Assembly (NCBI RefSeq): GCF_020076305.1
Contig: NZ_JAIQXE010000001.1
Location: 1,054,001-1,118,000, forward strand
Source: Flavihumibacter profundi
Lineage (GTDB): Bacteria; Bacteroidota; Bacteroidia; Chitinophagales; Chitinophagaceae
Direction: 5' to 3'
DNA length: 64,000 nt
Shown: piece after piece, positions 53,844 through 62,537 of the stretch
Position numbering within the stretch: position 1 is the stretch's first letter
Layout: each line of letters starts with the position of its first letter
Made by a program: the position numbers and the translations under genes
The notes under the pieces: generated by a model
Seen by the model: the letters and a program-made list of their open reading frames with translations, nothing else
The model's database searches: none
Told to the model about the DNA's origin: nothing

Positions 53844-54734
53844 TCAGGTAACTGAAAATTTTTTAGCCAGGTATAAAGATACAGGCATTAGCAGCGTTAT
53901 TAATACCGCAAATCCAGGCGAACCAAAAGCTGCTGACCATGAAGCATCAAGAAAAATCAAAGCCATTACCCCGGCTTTAACCGCTTTGCCGATATTCTTC
54001 CCGGCCGGCAGTTGAATAGCTTTAAGCAAAGGAATGAAGATCATCCCTGCAAAAGGAAGCAGGAAGACCAGGGTCAGTATTACCCTGTTATGCATAAAAG
54101 CAAGATATAAAATGGACATTGCCACGATCATATACAGAAAGCCTGCAAAAAAAAGAGGCTGGCTTTTTCCACCGTGTACTTCCCCCCTGCTGACCATTGT
54201 AATAGAAGCGATATAAATTACAGGAACAATTGCCAGGTACCAATACACATTGAGCTGGGACACCAAAATACTAACACCCAATAACAGGTTTAATCCGCGG
54301 CACAAGCCCATATTTAAAGGACCCAAAAAAGAATGGTGTTTTCCCCATTTATCATACACCACTGCAGCTACAGCAATAACAATGGAAAGGGCCCCGCATA
54401 TGGGGTTTACCAGGAATGCTGCAATAATCCCCACCAGCAATAAGCAAATACCGAGGAAGGCAGCTTCTTTCACCCGGATGGTTCCCATGGGAATTGGCCG
54501 CTCCGGCCTTTCGATTTTATCCAGCTCGGCATCAAATACATCATTAAAAACAACCCCGCCGCCATATAGCCCGAATGTGGAAATGCACAACAATACAACA
54601 GGCCAGGTTTGACCGGTGATAAATTCCCTGTTTAAAAAATATCCTGAAATAGCCACACCGGCAAGAACATCAGCGATGGAGGTCACAATATTTGCGGGCC
54701 TCATCAATTTCAAAAACGCAATTATTTTTTCCAA
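53844..54734 (-). CDS. eboC: EboC, UbiA-like prenyltransferase
   Basis: The 296-residue integral membrane protein has about eight to nine helices and both Asp-rich motifs of UbiA enzymes. The first is N64-DVFDAELD72, followed by KIERPERPIP. The second is Y127-DKWGK with HHSFLGPLNMGLCRGLNLLLG. UbiA enzymes attach prenyl chains to aromatic or other acceptors at the membrane. In the ebo pathway this could lipidate or anchor an intermediate. The acceptor and chain length are unknown. It sits 9 bp downstream of eboB. Confidence 0.9.
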   Translation of the reverse strand: MEKIIAFLKLMRPANIVTSIADVLAGVAISGYFLNREFITGQTWPVVLLCISTFGLYGGGVVFNDVFDAELDKIERPERPIPMGTIRVKEAAFLGICLLLVGIIAAFLVNPICGALSIVIAVAAVVYDKWGKHHSFLGPLNMGLCRGLNLLLGVSILVSQLNVYWYLAIVPVIYIASITMVSRGEVHGGKSQPLFFAGFLYMIVAMSILYLAFMHNRVILTLVFLLPFAGMIFIPLLKAIQLPAGKNIGKAVKAGVMALIFLDASWSAAFGSPGFAVLITLLMPVSLYLAKKFSVT

Positions 54735-54743
54735 GAATTTGCT

Positions 54744-55730
54744 TTAACTGATGATGATAGAGGAAGTATCGATCCGGGGTTGCTGGCCGCCACGAAGCAC
54801 GGTATTGCCTTCAAATCTTTCCGACTGGTCGATAGTTTGAACCATAACAAAATCCTTTTCATCAATCTGGCCACTCTGGGCGAAAGCGGTGATAGCATTC
54901 TGGTAAGTGACCAATTGTATGTCTGCATCACTGATGCCCCGTTGTTTCATAAGGGCGGCGGTTTTAGGAACAGCAAGCGGGTCGCTGATACCCCAGTCAG
55001 CCGCAGAGTTGATCATTATACGTTCCGTACCATACTGCTTTACTATTTCCACCATACGTTCGTTACCCATTTTGGTAAAAGGGTATATTGTAAATGCAGC
55101 CCAAAAGCCCCTGTCCAGCACATCTTTAACTGTTTCTTCATTATTATGGTCGATTATAACCATATAGGGATCAAGCCCATGTTCGAGGGCTATATCCATA
55201 CTGCGCTGGGTTCCTTTTTTCTTGTCGCGGTGCGGGGTATGAACCTGAACGGGCAAAGCAGCTTCTTTGGCAAGATCCAACTGGAGCCGGTAATATTTTT
55301 CTTCAAGGGCCGTCTGGTCATCAAACCCTATTTCACCCACACCAACCACACCTTCTTTATAGATAAACAACGGAAGCATTTCCATAACCTGTTCAGACAG
55401 TGCCTCATTATTTGCTTCCCGTGAATTTAAACCGATGGTACAATAATGTTTAATGCCAAACTGTGAAGACCGAAACCGCTCCCACCCGATTAAACTACTG
55501 TAATAATCCCTGAAAGTATCGGGACCGGTACGTGGCTGCCCGAGCCAGAACGCAGGTTCAATAAGGGCCACAACCCCTGCATCCGCCATTGCCTGGTAAT
55601 CATCTGTAGTGCGGCTGGTCATATGGACATGCGGGTCAAAAAATTTCATCCCGCGGATACTTTGCAGGTCAACAGGAATGGATTCCCTTGTCTGAACCTC
55701 TTTTTCGTTTAAAGAATTATTACAGCACAT
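54744..55730 (-). CDS. eboB: EboB, TatD-like metal-dependent hydrolase
   Basis: The 328-residue amidohydrolase-fold protein shows F31-DPHVHMTSR (HxH metal site), GVGEIGFD with its Glu, LPVQVHTPH, and VIIDHNNEETVKDV with the third His, then MINSAADWGISD with the final Asp. These are the TatD-family positions. The first 27 residues (MCCNNSLNEKEVQTRE) precede the conserved core; ATG at 55649 is an alternative start, but the 4-bp gap to eboA favours the longer form. Substrate unknown. Confidence 0.88.
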   Translation of the reverse strand: MCCNNSLNEKEVQTRESIPVDLQSIRGMKFFDPHVHMTSRTTDDYQAMADAGVVALIEPAFWLGQPRTGPDTFRDYYSSLIGWERFRSSQFGIKHYCTIGLNSREANNEALSEQVMEMLPLFIYKEGVVGVGEIGFDDQTALEEKYYRLQLDLAKEAALPVQVHTPHRDKKKGTQRSMDIALEHGLDPYMVIIDHNNEETVKDVLDRGFWAAFTIYPFTKMGNERMVEIVKQYGTERIMINSAADWGISDPLAVPKTAALMKQRGISDADIQLVTYQNAITAFAQSGQIDEKDFVMVQTIDQSERFEGNTVLRGGQQPRIDTSSIIIS

Positions 55731-55734
55731 ACAT

Positions 55735-56622
55735 TCAGGAGTTTAGATTTAACCAGTTCAATTTGTTTTCAATAATATCATTTCTGAGGTCCGGCACCTT
55801 ATCCAACAAATTCCTGGCAGGCGCGTATTCGCTCTGGGAACAAGTTAATGCCGCAGCCTTTCGGGTAGTAAGGTCTTCGGAAGCAGCTATCTTTTGAATG
55901 GCGGGAAAATTAGTTGCATCAATGAACTTAGCCACCAATCGCCAAAGCTGGTTATTGACCTGGCGTTTAGCCGCCCACCGTTCATGGGCATAGTCTATCA
56001 GTGTTGAAGCCAGTTTCGGGTTTGCCCTGTTATCCAGGCCAATGATGCGATTGACATCCTTATCCGTAAAAAAAGCTTTCAGGACCAACTGGTTCCAGGA
56101 TGCCTCATCCAGGAATTCAGCGGGGTATGGATTATCATACATGATCGCTTCGAGCACAATCCCAATATTACTTCGAATCCCTTCTGCACAACGATTCACC
56201 CACATGCCCGGATAAGCAAATACCGGCAAAGCGGCATATAGGTCTGCCAATTCATTCATCTCCGCATTTTTAAACAGGCCCCCTATTTTATTGCAGTAAT
56301 TATCCTGATCACCAGGATTCACCTGCAGCAGTATCCAGGTCCTGCATAACCTGTGCAAAGGCCAGCCATCAACAGAAAATCCCGGAAGGATGACGCTGAC
56401 CTGCTTCTTTTGATCAGCATTTAACCTGGTATCTGCCCGCCCAGTTTTTCGTGAAATGGCAGCAAAAGAAAGATTCAATTGGGCAGCATTATTTTCCGAG
56501 GCTACAAGAGCGGCTTTTTCCTCAAGCCAGGAATAATTTTCGACCGTTACATATTGCCTGATAAAAGTTGATAACAATTCCGACAACGCCCTCACATCAT
56601 ACAAATAAATCTGATTTTTCAC
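55735..56622 (-). CDS. eboA: EboA domain protein
   Basis: The 295-residue protein matches the EboA family, an all-helical protein of unknown activity that defines the cluster. Seen: WPLHRLCRTWILLQ, LADLYAALPVFAYPGMWVNRCAEGIRSN, the conserved AIMYDNPYPAEFLDEASWNQLVLKAFF, and LIDYAHERWAAKRQV. It has no signal peptide or membrane helix. It begins 11 bp after the TMEM220-like gene and is followed by eboB after 4 bp. Confidence 0.88.
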   Translation of the reverse strand: MKNQIYLYDVRALSELLSTFIRQYVTVENYSWLEEKAALVASENNAAQLNLSFAAISRKTGRADTRLNADQKKQVSVILPGFSVDGWPLHRLCRTWILLQVNPGDQDNYCNKIGGLFKNAEMNELADLYAALPVFAYPGMWVNRCAEGIRSNIGIVLEAIMYDNPYPAEFLDEASWNQLVLKAFFTDKDVNRIIGLDNRANPKLASTLIDYAHERWAAKRQVNNQLWRLVAKFIDATNFPAIQKIAASEDLTTRKAAALTCSQSEYAPARNLLDKVPDLRNDIIENKLNWLNLNS

Positions 56623-56633
56623 ACTGTTATGTA

Positions 56634-56999
56634 TTAAGCTGCGAAATAGTTAATTACTAAAGCAGCACTGATAATAAGTAACCCGAAAAATTCCCGGGTT
56701 TGTTCGATATATGGTTTTGTCGCCTGCATACTTTGCACTAAACTTTCCTTTTTATACTTGGTTATCCAGTCCCGGACACCGTCTTTTGCGAAAAAAAGTT
56801 TAGCAGCATAAGCCAGGTAGAAAACAATAGCCACCAAATAAATGGTAGGGTAATATTTCTGAAAAGCTGCCAATCCACAACATACAGCGGCCACCATATA
56901 AATACTAACCCACAGGAAGGCATCCTTATCGTTCAGGTTTACATAGGCAAAACCTATAAATGAAAGGCAAAAAATGACATTTAAAATTATCAGGAGCAT
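56634..56999 (-). CDS. TMEM220-like small membrane protein at the head of the ebo operon
   Basis: The 121-residue protein has four hydrophobic helices and the pattern of the transmembrane 220 family: FIGFAYVNLNDKDAFLWV, LAAFQKYYPTIYLVAIV, then a soluble loop (DGVRDWITKYKKES) and EQTREFFGLLIISAALVIN. Family function is unknown. It is 11 bp upstream of eboA in the same direction, so it is the first gene of the operon and may supply a membrane partner. Confidence 0.75.
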   Translation of the reverse strand: MLLIILNVIFCLSFIGFAYVNLNDKDAFLWVSIYMVAAVCCGLAAFQKYYPTIYLVAIVFYLAYAAKLFFAKDGVRDWITKYKKESLVQSMQATKPYIEQTREFFGLLIISAALVINYFAA

Positions 57000-57151
57000 A
57001 AATCTGCATTAACGGTTTAAGCGTAAAAAAAGCAAGTTATCTAATTTTATGATTTAATTTGGACACAACCTGCTAATCCTGAATTAACCAGCCAATTTTA
57101 ATATCCGACAAAATTAATATATATAATACTCCGCATATTTTAACAAAGCTT

Positions 57152-58726
57152 ATGAGTACCAAACTTTCAATTTTCCCCGTGCTTTTTTTCCTTATTGCTG
57201 CAGTAAGCTGCAAGGAACATAAAACCACCGTAAGTGAGAGCGCCCCTGTTTCTGAGCGGGAAAAGGAAAAAAGCAGGGATATCCATTTACCTTCTACCGA
57301 TGACCACTACAGGCAGGTTAAAAGCTTCGTGGAAGAAATCCCGGACGCTGATTATAAACACGCCCCTGAGGACGCCTATGAATCGTTCAATGACATGAAA
57401 TTTGGCATTCGCATCCATTGGGGAATTTATTCCATCTGGCAGATGGACCATGAATCATGGGGTTTCTTAAAACTAACGAACGAGAAAAAACAAGAATACC
57501 AGAATTTATATAAATCATTTAATCCAACCGGGTTTAACGCAGAGGAATGGATGTCTTTTTTTGATTCAGCCGGATTAAAAGTGTTTGCTTTTACCACGAA
57601 ACACCATGAAGGGTTTTCCATGTTCGACACGAAAGCACATGTTAAGCAAAGGGCCAATTATACTGCTCCCGGTGGCCCTAAGATAGAAGACTGTGACCTT
57701 GCTTATAGTATCATGGAAACACCCTTTAAGCGGGATATCGTAAAAGAGTTATGTGATGCTGCGCATAAGCACAAGATTAAAATAGACCTTTATTTTTCCC
57801 ATCCCGACTGGTATGATGCAGATTTCCGTCCTTACAATTTCCATCCGCTGCAAACCGAGGACTCAAGGCTTAATCCACTAAGGAATTATTGCGACAGCAA
57901 TAATTTCAAGGAGAGCTTTTCCAATATCATAACGCCACAACCTACAGCAGAAGCCACTGAAAGGATGATGGCAAGGCACAGGCAACAGCTTACAGAGTTG
58001 CTCACCAATTATGGCAAGATAGATATGCTATGCCTTGACCAATGGTTTGGGCCAATGGTTTGGCCGCAAACAAAAGCAACCATAAAAGAACTACGTAAGA
58101 TACAGCCCGATGTGATGTTAAGATGCCGGGGAATAGGCAATTACGGGGACTATTATACGCCGGAAGGTTTTACCCCTGGCGACAAGGAAAACACACATAT
58201 GCCCTGGATGGTCATCAATACCCTGGGCAATACATTTTCCTATGATAAAGTCAGTGCGCACTACAAGGGAAGTCCGTGGATCATCCGGAATTTAGTGGAT
58301 GCTGTTGCGAAAGGCGGCAATTTCATGGTTGGTATTGGCCCGGACGGAACCGGCAAATTCCATCCGACAGCTGTCAAACAATTGCTGGAAGCCGGCAAAT
58401 GGCTCAAGATAAACGGGCAGGGCATTTATGCCACCCGGCCGAGGGCAGCTGCCTGGAAAGAAGGTGAAAATATCCGCTATACTACAACAAAAGATAAAAA
58501 ATACACTTATGCATTTACGTTATCCTGGCCAGGCAAACAGATGACCTTACAGACAGTAAAGCCGAAAAAAGATTCAGAAATATACATGCTGGGCTATGAA
58601 AAACCACTGCAATGGAGCTATACAAAAAATTCGCTGGTCATCAATATCCCGGAACAGTTTCAAAACGCAGCGTTAAGGCCTTGCCAGACTGCCTGGGGCT
58701 TTAAAATCGAAGAAGGTAATAACTGA
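57152..58726 (+). CDS. GH29 alpha-L-fucosidase lipoprotein
   Basis: The 524-residue protein has a lipoprotein signal ending at AAVSC and an acidic/basic linker. The GH29 catalytic barrel shows KFGIRIHWGIYSIW, FAFTTKHHEGFSMFDT, LYFSHPDWYDAD, and MLCLDQWFGPM with nucleophile D296. The C-terminal part (about 440-524) is the usual beta domain. It removes alpha-linked fucose from glycans at the surface or in the periplasm. No transporter or SusCD pair accompanies it. It is divergent from the ebo operon across 152 bp. Confidence 0.92.
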   Translation: MSTKLSIFPVLFFLIAAVSCKEHKTTVSESAPVSEREKEKSRDIHLPSTDDHYRQVKSFVEEIPDADYKHAPEDAYESFNDMKFGIRIHWGIYSIWQMDHESWGFLKLTNEKKQEYQNLYKSFNPTGFNAEEWMSFFDSAGLKVFAFTTKHHEGFSMFDTKAHVKQRANYTAPGGPKIEDCDLAYSIMETPFKRDIVKELCDAAHKHKIKIDLYFSHPDWYDADFRPYNFHPLQTEDSRLNPLRNYCDSNNFKESFSNIITPQPTAEATERMMARHRQQLTELLTNYGKIDMLCLDQWFGPMVWPQTKATIKELRKIQPDVMLRCRGIGNYGDYYTPEGFTPGDKENTHMPWMVINTLGNTFSYDKVSAHYKGSPWIIRNLVDAVAKGGNFMVGIGPDGTGKFHPTAVKQLLEAGKWLKINGQGIYATRPRAAAWKEGENIRYTTTKDKKYTYAFTLSWPGKQMTLQTVKPKKDSEIYMLGYEKPLQWSYTKNSLVINIPEQFQNAALRPCQTAWGFKIEEGNN

Positions 58727-58789
58727 AAAGCAGCACGATTAATAAGTTTAAGCCAGGCAAAGAATTGAAAGCCAATTAAAGGTCAGGTC

Positions 58790-58909
58790 TTACCGACGGA
58801 CCGGAGGTTTACCGGCAATGGCTTGCCCGCCGCGGTTACGAAAAACGACCTGTTTTCCAAACGGGCCACTCCTTTTACGAGTGATCAGGCTACCACTCAC
58901 CCTTGACAT
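58790..58909 (-). CDS. possible 39-residue basic peptide or gene fragment
   Basis: A minus-strand frame begins at ATG 58909 with MSRVSGSLITRKRSGPFGKQ and continues VVFRNRGGQAIAGKPPVRR before TAA. The basic, Gly-rich, strand-turn character looks coding and resembles the N-terminus of short phage-like or hypothetical proteins of Bacteroidota. It could be the remaining front of a longer protein. No family is recognised. Confidence 0.3.
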   Translation of the reverse strand: MSRVSGSLITRKRSGPFGKQVVFRNRGGQAIAGKPPVRR

Positions 58910-58990
58910 TTTGTCATTTTTCACGTTTTACAAAAAGTTGATGGCCTGTTGTTTGCGGGCAGCGGGAGCGCATTTCGGTGCATTTTCACG

Positions 58991-59034
58991 TGGTCTTCAT
59001 GTGGTCCTTAACTGGTCCTTAAGTGGTCCTTAAA
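58991..59034. repeat. four-copy 11-bp tandem repeat
   Basis: TGGTCCTTAAN recurs at 58991 (variant TGGTCTTCATG), 59002, 59013 and 59024 with an exact 11-bp period, close to one helical turn. It lies about 80 bp upstream of the short minus-strand frame, so protein-binding sites are conceivable. Confidence 0.7.
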
Positions 59035-59214
59035 AACACACATCAAACTCCCACAATTAGCCAGGTTAACCGCCAGGCCATTAGCCGTCAATCTGGCATA
59101 ACGGGATAATGATGCGCTGGTTAAGGGGGCCGCTCCGTAAGGTTTGCCGGGCAGGCAGGCGCTAAGGATATGAACCGGTTAAAGAGTAAGTCTCTAAATG
59201 ACAAAAAAACATTG

Positions 59215-59793
59215 CTATTCCGGTTTATCAATTTTTTTTCCTTCCCAGTTTGTTATAATCGGCTGATGAATGTTATACCAATGTTTTACAAAAGAATTAA
59301 TATTATTTAAATCGCTTTCGATCAAATCGCTTAACTCTTCTATGCGTTTTTGGAATCCTTTTTCTGAATAAAAAGACCTTATTCGGTATTCTACGGTTCT
59401 AAAAAGAGGCATACCCTTATAATCATCTATACGCAGACGCATCCTGGTAACACTATTTGGTGGCAGATGAAATTGCATTTCACTGAGGCCATGCAATTGA
59501 GTTTGTGAGTTCAAAGCCGGTTTCAATTCAAAAATATTTAAATATACATTTATCCACCTATCTCCCTTTGAAATATATGTAGTAATAAACTCCAAATGAG
59601 AATGTGAATTCAATCTGCATAAATCATATGCATATACTCCCGCGACAACTTTCCCAAAGCGCATTCCTGTGTATGGCGATTCTACGAAACCACTTTTTTT
59701 TAGTGCAGGAATTCCATTTTTTACAAATATTTCATTTCGCACTTCAAAAAGTTTCTTGGGCGATACTTTGTAAAACAATCCCATATTAATCAT
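59215..59793 (-). CDS. candidate immunity protein of Rhs cassette 1
   Basis: The 192-residue protein starts MINMGLFYKVSPKKLFEVRNE and has mixed alpha/beta content with many charged residues; it has no signal peptide and no membrane helix. No family is recognised. Its start overlaps the stop of the cassette 1 toxin by 8 bp, the arrangement expected of an immunity gene that must be made with its toxin. The call rests on position only. Confidence 0.6.
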   Translation of the reverse strand: MINMGLFYKVSPKKLFEVRNEIFVKNGIPALKKSGFVESPYTGMRFGKVVAGVYAYDLCRLNSHSHLEFITTYISKGDRWINVYLNIFELKPALNSQTQLHGLSEMQFHLPPNSVTRMRLRIDDYKGMPLFRTVEYRIRSFYSEKGFQKRIEELSDLIESDLNNINSFVKHWYNIHQPIITNWEGKKIDKPE

Positions 59794-60751
59794 TTTTTAC
59801 TTGCCCGCTACTACCTGTTACAATGCTTTGTGTCGCATTGCCTAATTGCAGGCTTGTTGTCCGGTCGACTATCAAGCCTCCTGAGGTTGTTACATTTCCC
59901 TGGGCTGCTTTCTGGTTGTTTGTCAGATCGGAAGCGTTAAATTTACTTTCAACTGTTAATTTTTTCCCCGTAAACACATTTTCCATATTATGATCATATC
60001 GAGCAACCTGAACTCTACCAGTTGGTGTAGTACCTCCAGTTTCAACTACAGCTTTACCGGTACTGCGGTAACCTCGCGCGGCATATTTGATCTCGGTAAC
60101 AGCTTCTCCAAGAACTCCTTTTGAAGAATTTGACAATTTGTCTAGCCCATTTTTAACTAAAACTCCCGCCCCTTTGCCAGCAGCAGCAAGACTTCCGCCT
60201 AATGATCCGTCTACAACGACATCACTCAATGTTGTTCCTTTCCCTTGAATAGCTCTATTGACGGCTCCTCCAACAACATTTGCTCCAGCATTTGCGCTAA
60301 CGGTAACAAGTAAACTAGCACCACCAGTCAGCCCTGCTACACCGCCCGTTATTCCACCTTGAACTGCTGCTCCTCCGACAGCACTCCAATTATCTACTCT
60401 ACCATTTTTATAAAGCTGCACTCCTGCTTCAATTGCACCACCAACGACAGCACCAATTCCAGCTCCTACTACTGCACAAAAAGGGCAATCTCCTTTGGGG
60501 TCATCATACCGAATCGGATTATTTAACATGGAGCTATACGGCGAAAAGCTTTCTTGCTCCTCTTCGATCTTCGGATCTATCTGCCACCATCTACCTATTT
60601 GTGGATCAAGGTCTCGATAAAATGCTTCATAGGTATTTATACCAAGGTCATTGTCAAACTCTATCCCGTTATACTTCTTTTTGTTTTCTAATCCACCTAC
60701 TGCCTTACTGCTTATCCCTGCCATTGTTAACCCGAACGGATAGTAATTCAA
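59786..60751 (-). CDS. orphan Rhs C-terminal tip with PD-(D/E)XK-like nuclease toxin (cassette 1)
   Basis: The 321-residue frame begins at TTG 60751 with [17 protein letters not shown], the last part of the Rhs repeat region, followed by the core signature LDPQIGRWWQIDP (48-60) and NPIRYDDPKGD. A hydrophobic Gly/Ala-rich stretch (90-200) follows. The tip (210-321) has E216/E220, D253, E268-S-K270 and Q280-K281, an order that fits a PD-(D/E)XK nuclease. There is no signal peptide or repeat barrel, so alone it cannot be delivered. It is probably a silent tip awaiting recombination. Confidence 0.75.
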   Translation of the reverse strand: MNYYPFGLTMAGISSKAVGGLENKKKYNGIEFDNDLGINTYEAFYRDLDPQIGRWWQIDPKIEEEQESFSPYSSMLNNPIRYDDPKGDCPFCAVVGAGIGAVVGGAIEAGVQLYKNGRVDNWSAVGGAAVQGGITGGVAGLTGGASLLVTVSANAGANVVGGAVNRAIQGKGTTLSDVVVDGSLGGSLAAAGKGAGVLVKNGLDKLSNSSKGVLGEAVTEIKYAARGYRSTGKAVVETGGTTPTGRVQVARYDHNMENVFTGKKLTVESKFNASDLTNNQKAAQGNVTTSGGLIVDRTTSLQLGNATQSIVTGSSGQVKND

Positions 60752-60837
60752 TGTCTATTTTTTACTATCCCGCCACTCTTGCTGGAACTCTTGTTTCAGC
60801 CATCTCAAAGAACTGCTTAAAGCATCCAAAATAGACA
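60748..60837 (-). pseudogene. decayed inter-cassette peptide, related to the one at 63909-63977
   Basis: In one minus-strand frame this spacer reads VYFGCFKQFFEMAETRVP and ends in a TGA that overlaps the TTG of cassette 1. It matches the spacer peptide at 63909-63977 (YFG..K.FFE.AE) in the same position, just before a toxin cassette. It has no start codon in this frame; an ATG at 60839 opens a different frame. It seems to be a damaged duplicate. Confidence 0.5.
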
Positions 60838-60895
60838 TTTCTTTTTTTCAAATATTTAAAATTTCTTACCCCCTATAATAAAACGCAAATAAGTA

Positions 60896-61411
60896 TTATA
60901 GGGTCAGCTTTACATCTTCCCGAGTTGAACTTAATCTTTTCTCGCAGTCCAATATTTCAAGCCTAGCCTTATGGTGATTGGGCGATATTTTCAAGCACTT
61001 TTTAAAATATGTCAATGCAAGACTATCGTTATCGTAAGAGCTATTAATACCAGCATTAAAGTATGAATCAACAATACGAAAATTCAAATCAATTGATTTC
61101 TGAAAGTCTGTAATGGCTTCCTTTCGTTTTAAAAGCATACTATTAGTATAACCTCGCTTGAAGTAATATTCACCATTTAATGTATCCTTACTTATCAATT
61201 TATCAAGGTATATTTTTGCATCTTTATAGCTACCCTTATCGTACAATGAATCAGCAATCTGCTTAAGATTATCCGACAAAATATTGCTCGAGTCAAATTT
61301 AGTAGACAATTTGTTTTCAATATTGACGGCGTGCTTAGAGTCTATATTTTCACATGAAATGAATAAAAGACTAATCAAAATACAGCACCTCAGCATTCTC
61401 ATTATCGGCAT
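60896..61411 (-). CDS. TPR lipoprotein, candidate immunity protein of cassette 2
   Basis: The 171-residue protein has a lipoprotein signal (CCILISLLFISC) and about three tetratricopeptide-like helix pairs: LYDKGSYKDAKIYLDKLI, YYFKRGYTNSMLLKRKEAI and SYDNDSLALTYFKKCLKISP. Its ATG shares the last base of the stop codon of the cassette 2 toxin (TAATG), so it is translated with it. As a membrane-anchored protein it could protect against a toxin acting in the envelope. The immunity role is an inference from position. Confidence 0.6.
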   Translation of the reverse strand: MPIMRMLRCCILISLLFISCENIDSKHAVNIENKLSTKFDSSNILSDNLKQIADSLYDKGSYKDAKIYLDKLISKDTLNGEYYFKRGYTNSMLLKRKEAITDFQKSIDLNFRIVDSYFNAGINSSYDNDSLALTYFKKCLKISPNHHKARLEILDCEKRLSSTREDVKLTL

Positions 61412-62409
61412 TATTTAGCTAGTTTCATATTAAGCAAATTGTTTCGTATGGCTTCGTATTTTGCAGCTTCATTGAAATAGGAATTTGCCAACTCATTATC
61501 TCCATTTGCCCTGGCTGCGGAACCCGCCATTAAATAACTGGTCATGGTTTGATTTGCCTCAAAAGCGGCTTGATTCAAGGTAAAATCAGAAGTCAATACC
61601 GCTTGTGCAGTTTGAAATACAAATACATAAGGATTTAACTTTGTCAGACTCAATGCACCAATACCAGCATCTATATAATTCCCATCAGCTATATTTAGTC
61701 CAATTCCGGTAAGTGTAAATCCAGTACCCATGCGACCAAGGATATTGGCAGTTTTATCATGGCCACCAATCTGCGATATTTTCTCTCCATAATCTGCCAG
61801 GTTTCCACCTACTTCAACCAGGTTTTTAAACATATCGTCTCCCGCGCTTCCTTTTGCACCGACATATCCCCTTTTAACTAAGGTATTATCACCAACAGCA
61901 GAAGATGAAATTCCCTTTAGCTGCGGACACTTACATTTGCCGGTAACTGTAACATTATCAAGATCACTTGCAGGTATGTAACCACTATTTTTATAGTTAA
62001 TAAAGTTTTGACCGTACTTGTTTTTTTTGTAGCAGGCTTACCAGGTTCATTTGAAAAGAATCCAATTTCCCCATTTCTAATTTTATCATTAAACTTATCC
62101 TGAATGGGATCGCTGGTTTCCTCCAAATTAAATCCATATGACATCATACCATCAGGATCAATAAACCGAATCGGATTATTGTATGCATAGGTATAAGAAG
62201 ACAACCTTCGGGCCCATTTCTGCTAATGGATCAATCACATGCCACCGGCCAATTTGTGCGTCATAGTTTCTTTCTCCATAATCATACAATTCTAAACCAC
62301 CTCCGTCAGAGAACTCTTTCTCATTCTTCTCCTTGCCGCTATATTCGTATTTGTTATCGAGTTTCCCTGCTGCCTTGGTGGATATGCCAGCCATGGTAAG
62401 TCCGAACAC
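61411..62409 (-). pseudogene. orphan Rhs C-terminal tip broken by two frameshifts (cassette 2)
   Basis: Three overlapping pieces together form one Rhs tip. The first (from GTG 62409) reads [18 protein letters not shown] and [18 protein letters not shown]. The frame then breaks at GGGCCC (62210-62215), and [18 protein letters not shown] continues one base out. A second break at an eight-base A run (62021-62028 on the plus strand, T8) leads to [19 protein letters not shown] and on to NLLNMKLAK at 61411. Removing one C and adding one A restores a single frame. The toxin part is not recognised. It may be a pseudogene, or either indel could be a sequencing error. Confidence 0.7.
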
Positions 62410-62537
62410 CTTTCCATTCGCTATACATTACACTGTCACAGATGCACAGATAATTATCCTGCACGTGTTTAATTCCTACCAGAAATCGATGGCGTAACTC
62501 CGTGAGCAAGCAAATACTATAGATTAAAGCCTATAAC

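Larger units (their letters stand above)
58727..59214. other. 488-bp gap with little coding content
   Basis: This stretch between the fucosidase gene and the Rhs array holds no convincing gene. It has a possible 39-codon frame on the minus strand (58790-58909), an 11-bp tandem repeat (58991-59034), and otherwise GC-richer sequence than its neighbours. No terminator was found after the fucosidase gene. It may be the scar of a lost gene. Confidence 0.5.

Noticed and set aside
58818-59033. 71-codon plus-strand frame in the gap before the Rhs array
   Set aside because: Its end is made by the 11-bp tandem repeat, and its front has no protein-like pattern.
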